The notes under the pieces are model-generated. The model ran no database searches and was not told where the DNA came from. It saw nothing but the letters and a program-made list of their open reading frames with translations. The translations under genes were made by a program, and so were the position numbers. Below, in pieces: positions 1 through 4,626 of a DNA stretch of 5,150 nt (positions are counted from its first letter, which is position 1; the number at the start of each line of letters is the position of its first letter). The DNA lies in NCBI GenBank assembly GCA_963808455.1, contig CAWEHT010000304.1, forward strand, positions 1 through 5,150. Direction: 5' to 3'. This stretch comes from CAWEHT01 sp963808455. Lineage in GTDB: Bacteria; Chloroflexota; Anaerolineae; CG2-30-64-16.

Positions 1-1
1 A

Positions 2-115
2 CCTGCATACGCTGTCCCGGGCTATCGTCCGAAGCCGCGGCCGCGCTATCCGGTCGTCAAAAAGGGCTCAAAACCCCAAAAAGCGACCGTAACTAACGTG
101 CCGGCCGTCGTCTAA
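2..115 (+). CDS. C-terminal end of an unrecognised Pro/Lys/Arg-rich protein (5' partial)
   Basis: An open frame enters from the left edge and ends at TAA 113-115, giving 37 residues. The visible tail is rich in Pro, Arg and Lys (a YRPKPRPRYPVVKK stretch) and ends in a hydrophobic NVPAVV. Such a basic, proline-rich tail is usually disordered and could bind nucleic acid or a partner, but that is inference. No domain is visible and I do not recognise the protein. The frame was chosen because it is open from the window start and gives the least random-looking composition; a second frame stays open nearly as far (TAA near 94). The following gene has its own ribosome binding site about 185 bases downstream, so the two need not be co-transcribed. 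Confidence 0.35.
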   Translation, partial: PAYAVPGYRPKPRPRYPVVKKGSKPQKATVTNVPAVV

Positions 116-279
116 ACGCACCGGCGGACAACTGCAGTTTGTTAAAGTGCGCTCTTGGTCAACGCGACACTTCGTCCTACCTGTCGACCATCGTCGCGCC
201 GTTATGTAACTCTAAACTCAAGTAATAAGGTAGTTGCCGGAATGGAAGCGGCGAGCAGAGTGGCACCTTCCATACTTGT

Positions 280-305
280 AGGAGGTATCGCAAGGAGACA
301 GGAGG
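280..305 (+). promoter_or_regulatory. Repeated Shine-Dalgarno sequences before the 85-residue gene
   Basis: Three purine-rich ribosome-binding-like motifs lie in a row: AGGAGG at 280-285, AAGGAG at 292-297 and AGGAGG at 300-305. The last sits 5 nt before ATG 311 and decides that start. The first AGGAGG has no ATG, GTG or TTG at a suitable distance, so its role is unclear. The stretch from 116 to 279 holds no gene I can support. An AT-rich patch around 200-232 could hold a promoter, but I see no convincing -35/-10 pair. Confidence 0.6.
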
Positions 306-310
306 TTCGT

Positions 311-568
311 ATGTCAGGCGTAACTTTGGCAGAACTGTGGCGTACCGATCCTGGAGCGACGGTGGTAAGTTCCAGCTACCATGCCGATCAGATGGTCAGG
401 ATTTTCGAGGGCTCGGATGGCAACCAATGGGTTGCCGACAGCGATGACGAGGACGAGGAACACACGGCACTGCGGTTGCTGAACCCCGCCGGGTGGGTGG
501 ACCCCTTTGCGGAGTTCATCAACGCGATGCCGGTGCCAGCGAAGGAGAGCTGCGTATGGTTGCATTGA
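311..568 (+). CDS. Hypothetical acidic 85-residue protein
   Basis: I do not recognise this protein. The start is ATG 311 because a perfect AGGAGG at 300-305 lies 5 nt upstream; the frame is open back to a TTG at 155, but that part has no ribosome binding site and reads like non-coding sequence. The product begins MSGVTLAELWR. It has a strongly acidic patch in the middle (residues about 44-50, DSDDEDEE) and ends with an aromatic/hydrophobic segment. No signal peptide or membrane segment is visible, so it is probably a soluble cytoplasmic protein. The acidic cluster could bind metal or mimic nucleic acid, but nothing else supports that. It lies upstream of a strong terminator, so it probably forms its own short transcript. 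Its small size and lack of a recognisable family fit an accessory or prophage-like region. Confidence 0.7.
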   Translation: MSGVTLAELWRTDPGATVVSSSYHADQMVRIFEGSDGNQWVADSDDEDEEHTALRLLNPAGWVDPFAEFINAMPVPAKESCVWLH

Positions 569-581
569 GACTGATGCGCCT

Positions 582-662
582 ATGAAAGGTAAGAGATACC
601 GGCGTGCGGCGGCAGTTGCGCCGCCAGCTCGGCCACGCCCAAAACTCAAGCTGCCCCGGTAA
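582..662 (+). CDS. Possible 26-residue Arg/Pro-rich small protein
   Basis: ATG 582 to TAA 660-662 encodes a very basic peptide starting MKGKRYRRAAAV and ending RPKLKLPR. Its ATG overlaps the stop of a 9-codon ORF (ATG 556 to TGA 583-585) in an ATGA arrangement. That mini-ORF has AGGAG at 543-547 and itself starts inside the end of the 85-residue gene. The chain of overlaps suggests translational coupling, but the 26-residue ORF has no good ribosome binding site of its own. Its stop codon lies in the loop of the terminator hairpin at 647-676. The basic, proline-rich composition resembles the tail encoded at 2-115. It may be a real microprotein or a chance ORF; I cannot tell from one sequence. 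Confidence 0.25.
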   Translation: MKGKRYRRAAAVAPPARPRPKLKLPR

Positions 663-676
663 TCCGGGGCAGTTTG
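647..676 (+). terminator. Strong rho-independent terminator hairpin
   Basis: A 13-bp stem pairs 647-659 (ending CTGCCCCGG) with 664-676 (beginning CCGGGGCAG), with one G-U pair and a TAAT loop at 660-663. A modest T-rich stretch (TTTGCATTT, 673-681) follows, and an A-rich AAAAC precedes the stem, so it could also stop transcription from the right. A second GC hairpin, GGCGGC 608-613 with GCCGCC 620-625, lies just upstream. It ends the transcript of the 85-residue gene. Confidence 0.75.
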
Positions 677-878
677 CATTTCCCAGGCGTCCACCGCAGT
701 GGGATGGATCCAATTCCCACATCCAAGTTGTCCCCAAACGTGGGAACTTCATCGTAGCCCCCTTGGCCGCGGCTTACGCCGTTGCCGGATACCCCGCGCT
801 CCGGCGCCTGGCGCAGCAAGCCCAGCCCCAACTCGGCCTAGCTCTGTCCGCTCTCCAACATTCCGCCGTCCAACCAGC
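677..878. other. Gene-free intergenic stretch
   Basis: Between the terminator and the next promoter I see no supported gene on either strand. A forward frame from 604 to 882 stays open, but it runs through the terminator and has no ribosome binding site. A low-complexity Ala/Gln/Leu-rich reading of 742-880 has moderate GC3 and could be a decayed gene remnant. The only clear structure is the group of GTGGGA motifs at 699-746. Confidence 0.5.
699..746. repeat. Cluster of three GTGGGA motifs in alternating orientation
   Basis: GTGGGA occurs at 699-704, its complement TCCCAC at 715-720, and GTGGGAA again at 740-746. The first two flank an 8-bp palindrome TGGATCCA (705-712). The second and third form a 7-bp inverted repeat, TTCCCAC 714-720 with GTGGGAA 740-746. 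The arrangement could be a protein-binding array upstream of the promoter at 879, or chance in GC-rich DNA. Confidence 0.35.
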
Positions 879-908
879 TTGACAACTCCCGGCTCCAGGT
901 GATAGAAT
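879..908 (+). promoter_or_regulatory. Sigma70-type promoter of the winged-helix gene
   Basis: A perfect -35 TTGACA at 879-884 and a -10 TAGAAT at 903-908 are separated by 18 bp. The predicted start is near 915, leaving a leader of about 85 nt before ATG 1000. It is the best-matching -35 hexamer in the window and lies in otherwise GC-rich DNA. The start region overlaps the palindrome at 909-924, so the promoter is likely repressed by a protein bound there. Confidence 0.75.
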
Positions 909-924
909 TAGAACATAAGTTCTA
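909..924. promoter_or_regulatory. LexA/SOS-box-like operator
   Basis: The 16-base TAGAACATAAGTTCTA is an inverted repeat with seven of eight base pairs matching. Its core GAAC-N4-GTTC is the known half-site spacing of Gram-positive-type LexA boxes. It begins one base after the -10 hexamer and spans the predicted transcription start, which is where a repressor site would block initiation. A wider, separately spaced repeat, GATAGAA 901-907 with TTCTATC 920-926, overlaps it. No lexA gene is in the window, so LexA as the binder is inference; another dimeric repressor, including the product of the downstream gene, is possible. Confidence 0.55.
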
Positions 925-999
925 TCGCGTCCTTGTCTGGCCGGCGAGCGTCCCCGCACTCCGCGATGGTGGACACCGCATCTCACCAGGGGGAGGAAG

Positions 1000-1576
1000 A
1001 TGAGAGCTGTTCGCAGGAACCGTGCGGTCACCTGCAGGCCCCCGGCGCACGGCATCTACGCCGTTGAATGGGCGGCTAACGAGTTGATCCGGTGCCGGCG
1101 CCTGGCCGGCCGGGCCCTGTGCCTCTGGCTGCAGCTCAAGGGCCTGGCCTGGAATCGGGGCGCTGCGACCCCACCAACGACATGCTGCGCTACCTGCTGG
1201 GAGGGGCCTCTCGCGATACACTCCGGCGGGCCCGGCGCCGCTTGCACGAGCTCGGGCTGCTGTATGAGTATCGCGACGCCGGCATCCGCTGGCTTGTGCC
1301 CCTGCCCATAGCCCCGGCCCGCCGGCGCCACTTCCCTGCCGGCGTCTGGCAAGAGTTGCTCCGTGCCGCGGCTGCCGGCGATGCCCAGACTCAGCCGGCG
1401 CGCGGCCTCCCCCATCTGCCCTCCGAACGTTGGTTGGGCCAGGGCGCCGGCAACGGACAGGCACCCGGTCAGATCGTCCCCGCAGAAAGTTCGTCGAGGA
1501 GTGCCGGCAATGGAGATGCTCGAGATCAAGGAGATGCTGTGGCCCGACGGCAACCCTGAGCGAGGGCGAGCAGTGA
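1000..1576 (+). CDS. Winged-helix DNA-binding protein, reading frame broken by indels
   Basis: ATG 1000 follows a GGGGGAGGA ribosome binding site. Restoring single bases gives one protein of about 192 residues. The frame starts in phase with 1000 and continues after a lost G near 1162 with CDPTNDMLRYLL. It then follows a lost C in the run 1478-1481, a lost G at 1512-1513 and an extra C in 1554-1556, and ends at TGA 1574-1576. Residues about 28-95 look like a winged helix-turn-helix: a helix around ALCLWLQLKGLAW, a recognition-helix region SRDTLRRARRRLHELGLLYE, then a likely wing. This style occurs in phage and plasmid replication or regulatory proteins. Codon third positions are G/C-rich on each side of the 1162 break, which supports that correction strongly; the three later corrections are less certain. 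Its promoter carries an SOS-like operator, so damage induction or autoregulation is plausible. The exact family and target are unknown. Confidence 0.6.
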
Positions 1577-1803
1577 GCGGCCACAGGCCCTGGCCCGATC
1601 ACCCGATCGAGCCCGAGCGCAAGCTGGTCGCCGCCGTCATCCTGCAGGCGCTCGTCGATGCCGGGGCCGGCGATGCCGAGGCGGCCCGCTGGCTGGACGA
1701 AGAGGCGCCCGCGATCGCGTGGGGATGGCTGGGCATCGACCCGTCGCGCGATCACTCATTGGCGCGGCTGGTCCTTGCGTGCGGCCGCCACGGAAGAGTA
1801 TAA
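1573..1803 (+). CDS. Small conserved-looking hypothetical protein (76 residues)
   Basis: GTG 1573 to TAA 1801-1803 encodes 76 residues. The core reads EPERKLVAAVILQALVDA, then GDAEAARWLDEE and AWGWLGIDPS. This resembles small helical proteins of unknown function commonly found in phages, plasmids and integrated elements, where an Ala/Leu-rich helix is followed by a short acidic helix and a G-[IL]-D-P motif; that likeness is from memory and weakly specific. GTG 1573 was chosen because GTGA overlaps the reconstructed stop of the winged-helix gene, suggesting translational coupling, with AGGG at 1563-1566 as a weak binding site. An alternative in-frame ATG at 1510 has GAGGAG at 1496-1501, but its first codons more likely encode the end of the upstream protein. 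The stop codon lies inside the acnA -10 element. Confidence 0.6.
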   Translation: MSGHRPWPDHPIEPERKLVAAVILQALVDAGAGDAEAARWLDEEAPAIAWGWLGIDPSRDHSLARLVLACGRHGRV

Positions 1804-1804
1804 T
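1775..1804 (+). promoter_or_regulatory. Probable acnA-icd promoter
   Basis: A perfect TATAAT at 1799-1804 is preceded at 18 bp by TTGCGT (1775-1780), which matches the -35 consensus at three positions. The predicted start is near 1811, giving a leader of about 74 nt to GTG 1885. The -10 contains the TAA stop of the preceding small gene, so the promoter is embedded in that gene's end. Confidence 0.55.
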
Positions 1805-1839
1805 TGCGCCAAAGAAAACTAAAGAGTTGCAGAATCGCG

Positions 1840-1878
1840 TCGCGGGATCTGGCGGCTCGTCGTTCCGCGATCAGGAGG
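1840..1878 (+). promoter_or_regulatory. acnA leader hairpin abutting its ribosome binding site
   Basis: TCGCGGGA (1840-1847) can pair with TTCCGCGA (1863-1870) as an 8-bp stem with one G-U pair and a 15-nt loop. It ends two bases before AGGAGG (1873-1878), which is 6 nt from GTG 1885. The position would allow it to influence ribosome access. No known riboswitch is recognised, and a GC-rich leader can form such a stem by chance. Confidence 0.35.
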
Positions 1879-1884
1879 CAGCGG

Positions 1885-3696
1885 GTGAGCAAAGCGTTCC
1901 TGGACCCCTTCGCTGCCCGGAGCCAGTTGCCGGGCAGCACAGACATCTACTACTATCGCCTGGGCAGGCTGGAAGAGCTGGGGCTGGGGCACATGTCGAG
2001 TCTACCGTTCTCGATCAAAGTGCTCCTGGAAGCCCTGCTGCGCCAGGTCAACGGTTTCAGCGTCACAGAGGATGACGTGCGCCGCCTGGCTGGCTACGAT
2101 GCGCGACACGTGGCCGTCGAGGAACTGCCGTTCAAGCCCGCGCGTGTGGTCTTGCAGGATTTCACCGGCGTGCCCGCCGTGGTCGACCTGGCCGCCATGC
2201 GGGCGGCCATGGGGCGTCTGGGCGGCGACCCGCGCCGCGTCAACCCGCAGATCCCGGTCAACCTCGTGATCGACCATTCGGTGCAGGTTAACCTGTTCGG
2301 CACACGCCTGGCCTTGGCCTATAATGCCGAGCGCGAGTTCGAGCGCAACCGCGAGCGCTACGAGTTCCTAAAGTGGGGCCAGAAGGCCTTCGCCAACTTC
2401 CGCGTCGTGCCACCTGCCACCGGCATCGTGCACCAGGTGAACCTCGAGTACCTGGCGCAAGTCGTACAGATCCGTGAGGGGGTTGCCTATCCTGACACGC
2501 TGATCGGGACCGACAGCCACACCACGATGATCAACGGCCTCGGCGTCCTGGGCTGGGGTGTCGGCGGCATCGAGGCGGAAGCCGTCATGCTGGGCCAGCC
2601 GATGTACATCCTCACGCCGCAGGTGATCGGCTTCAAGCTGACGGGAACGCTGCCCGAAGGTGCCACCGCCACAGACCTGGTGCTGACCGTGACACAGATG
2701 CTGCGCGCCCGAGGCGTGGTGGAAAAGTTCGTCGAATTCTACGGACCCGGCCTCAGCCATCTCAGCCTGGCTGATCGCGCCACCATCGGCAACATGGCGC
2801 CCGAGTACGGCGCCACCTGCGGCTTCTTCCCGGTGGATCAGGAGACCTTGCGCTACCTGGCGACGACCGGCCGGTCGGAAGAGCAGGTCAGCCTGGTCGA
2901 GCACTACGCCCTGGCGCAAGGGCTGCTGCGCACCGACGATACCCCTGACCCCGTCTTCAGCGACGCGCTTACGCTGGACATGGGCACGGTCGAGCCGAGC
3001 CTGGCCGGCCCAAAGCGCCCGCAGGACCGCGTGCCTTTGCGCGATGCTAAGGCCAGCTTCTCCAGGGCGCTGACGGCTCCCGCCGCCAGGAACGGCATCG
3101 GGCTGGACCCCAGCCAGGCCAGCCGGAGCGTAGCGGTGGTCGACGGCCAGGGCCGCGCCTACGATCTGCAGCACGGGGCGGTGGTGATAGCGGCCATCAC
3201 GTCCTGCACCAACACCTCCAATCCGAGCGTGATGGTGGGGGCCGGCCTGCTGGCGAAGAACGCCGCCGAGCGCGGCCTCCAGGTCAAGCCCTGGGTGAAG
3301 ACCAGCCTGGCGCCCGGGTCGACCGTGGTGACCCGCTACCTGGACGCGGCCGGACTGACCCAGTATCTCGACGCCCTGGGCTTCCAAACCGTGGGCTACG
3401 GCTGCACGACCTGCATCGGCAACAGCGGCCCGCTGCCGGATGCGGTCAGCCGGGCCGTGGACGAGGGCAGCCTGGTGGTGGCGGCCGTGCTCTCCGGCAA
3501 CCGCAACTTCGAGGGCCGCATCCACCCGCAGGTGCAGGCCAATTTCCTGGCGAGCCCGCCGCTGGTGGTAGCCTACGCCCTGGCCGGCACGATGGACATC
3601 GACCTTTATCACGAGCCCCTTGGCACCGGCAGCGATGGCCGGGCGGTTTACCTGCGCGACCTGTGGCCCTCTCAGGAAGAGGTTAAGGAGCGGTAG
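1885..3696 (+). CDS. acnA: Aconitate hydratase A, N-terminal part up to a frameshift
   Basis: This encodes the first about 602 residues of aconitase, which interconverts citrate and isocitrate through cis-aconitate in the TCA cycle using a [4Fe-4S] cluster in the cytoplasm. GTG 1885 is chosen because AGGAGG (1873-1878) lies 6 nt upstream; the open frame back to TTG 1804 is leader. Family landmarks appear in order: LPFSIKVLLE, QDFTGVPAVVDLAAMR, IDHSVQV, FERNRERYEFLKWGQKAF, GIVHQVNLEYLA and GTDSHTTM. The cluster cysteines are C441 (in TSCTNTSNPSV), C507 and C510 (in GYGCTTCIGNSGPL), with the spacing of E. coli AcnA (435, 501, 504). The frame then hits TAG 3694-3696. One missing G after 3690 restores EVKEAVDRNLRPEMF, which is family-like, and joins the C-terminal part. 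The joined protein is about 911 residues, close to the 891 of E. coli AcnA. Likely first gene of an operon with icd. Confidence 0.95.
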   Translation: MSKAFLDPFAARSQLPGSTDIYYYRLGRLEELGLGHMSSLPFSIKVLLEALLRQVNGFSVTEDDVRRLAGYDARHVAVEELPFKPARVVLQDFTGVPAVVDLAAMRAAMGRLGGDPRRVNPQIPVNLVIDHSVQVNLFGTRLALAYNAEREFERNRERYEFLKWGQKAFANFRVVPPATGIVHQVNLEYLAQVVQIREGVAYPDTLIGTDSHTTMINGLGVLGWGVGGIEAEAVMLGQPMYILTPQVIGFKLTGTLPEGATATDLVLTVTQMLRARGVVEKFVEFYGPGLSHLSLADRATIGNMAPEYGATCGFFPVDQETLRYLATTGRSEEQVSLVEHYALAQGLLRTDDTPDPVFSDALTLDMGTVEPSLAGPKRPQDRVPLRDAKASFSRALTAPAARNGIGLDPSQASRSVAVVDGQGRAYDLQHGAVVIAAITSCTNTSNPSVMVGAGLLAKNAAERGLQVKPWVKTSLAPGSTVVTRYLDAAGLTQYLDALGFQTVGYGCTTCIGNSGPLPDAVSRAVDEGSLVVAAVLSGNRNFEGRIHPQVQANFLASPPLVVAYALAGTMDIDLYHEPLGTGSDGRAVYLRDLWPSQEEVKER

Positions 3697-4619
3697 ATCG
3701 CAACCTGCGGCCCGAGATGTTCCGCGAACAGTACGCGCACGTCTTCGACGGCAACGAGATCTGGAACAAAGTCACCGTGCCGGGCGGCGAAGTGTACGCC
3801 TGGAACGATGCAAGCACCTACATCCAGGAGCCGCCCTTCTTCACGCAGATGATGCCCGAAGTGGCACCTCTGGCCGACATTCGCGGGGCCAGGGTGCTGG
3901 CCCTGCTGGGCGACAGCATCACGACGGACCACATCTCGCCGGCGTCGTCGATCGCGGCCGGCAGCCCGGCGGGGCGATATCTGGTAGCCCATGGCGTCGA
4001 AGCGCGCGAGTTCAACCAGTACGGCACGCGCCGTGGCAATCACGAGGTCATGATGCGTGGCACTTTCGCCAACATCCGCATCAAGAACCGGCTGGTGCCC
4101 GGGGTCGAAGGCGGCGTGACCCTCTATCAACCGGGTGCCGAGCGTATGCCCATCTACGACGCGGCCATGGCGTACCAGGCCAGCGGGACCCCGCTGATCA
4201 TCATCGCCGGCAAAGAATACGGCACCGGCTCGAGCCGCGACTGGGCAGCCAAGGGCCCTTATCTGTTGGGCGTCAAGGCGGTCATCGCCGAGAGTTTCGA
4301 GCGCATCCACCGCAGCAACCTGGTGGGCATGGGCATCTTGCCGTTGCAGTTCCGGCCTGGCGAGTCACAAGAGAGCCTGGGCTTGACCGGCCTGGAGACG
4401 TACGATGTCCTCGGCATTGCCGGCGAGGGCGGGGATGGATCGCCGGATGGCCGCGGTGGGCTCCAGCCGGGCAAGGCACTCACGGTGCGGGCCACGGGAA
4501 GTGACGGGGCCACTCGCACCTTCGAGGCGCTGTGCCGCATCGACACCGCCGTCGAGCTGCATTATTATCATAACGGCGGCATCCTGCAGAGCGTGCTGCG
4601 GGACATGTTGAAGAGGTAG
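3693..4619 (+). CDS. acnA: Aconitate hydratase A, C-terminal part after the frameshift
   Basis: This is the continuation of the same gene in the frame shifted by one base; it is not an independent gene. The first internal ATG is at 3717, but no ribosome binding site precedes it at a useful distance. It covers the linker and the mobile C-terminal (swivel) domain that closes over the cluster. Landmarks, with corrected numbering, are STYIQEPPFF, GDSITTDHISPAS (about 676-688), NQYGTRRGNHEVMMRGTFAN, and GKEYGTGSSRDWAAKG with the catalytic/substrate-binding serines and arginine at about S783, S784 and R785. SFERIHRSNLVGMG follows, and the end is at TAG 4617-4619. All expected key residues are present, so the break looks recent or technical. 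If the deletion were real, neither fragment alone should be an active aconitase, since the swivel domain and cluster domains must be joined. Confidence 0.93.
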   Translation, partial: VDRNLRPEMFREQYAHVFDGNEIWNKVTVPGGEVYAWNDASTYIQEPPFFTQMMPEVAPLADIRGARVLALLGDSITTDHISPASSIAAGSPAGRYLVAHGVEAREFNQYGTRRGNHEVMMRGTFANIRIKNRLVPGVEGGVTLYQPGAERMPIYDAAMAYQASGTPLIIIAGKEYGTGSSRDWAAKGPYLLGVKAVIAESFERIHRSNLVGMGILPLQFRPGESQESLGLTGLETYDVLGIAGEGGDGSPDGRGGLQPGKALTVRATGSDGATRTFEALCRIDTAVELHYYHNGGILQSVLRDMLKR

Positions 4620-4626
4620 AGGACTT

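Noticed and set aside
100..125. Possible terminator after the first partial gene (GCCGG 100-104 with CCGGC 121-125)
   Set aside because: Only a 5-bp stem with a 16-base loop and no T tract.
155..310. Extended start of the 85-residue gene at TTG 155
   Set aside because: No ribosome binding site and poor codon use; the perfect AGGAGG before ATG 311 decides the start.
604..882. Forward open frame of 92 codons across the terminator and intergenic stretch
   Set aside because: It runs through a strong terminator, lacks a ribosome binding site, and its product is low-complexity. The end of it might be a gene remnant, but I cannot support that.
922..1755. Long minus-strand open frame (277 codons) opposite the winged-helix and small genes
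   Set aside because: Arg/Pro/Gly-rich with no recognisable motif or ribosome binding site. The plus strand has the promoter, ribosome binding site and helix-turn-helix pattern.
1804..1884. Upstream TTG start for acnA
   Set aside because: AGGAGG at 1873-1878 fits GTG 1885, the extra 27 residues are not family-like, and the TTG overlaps the predicted -10 element.
2368..3612. Long minus-strand open frame (414 codons) opposite acnA
   Set aside because: It is the antisense shadow of a high-GC gene; composition is Arg/His/Ala-rich with no domain, while the plus strand is unmistakable aconitase.
3684..3696. Programmed -1 frameshift within acnA
   Set aside because: No slippery X-XXY-YYZ heptamer; the upstream AAGGAG touches the junction rather than lying about 10 nt ahead, and similar single-base losses occur in other genes of the window.
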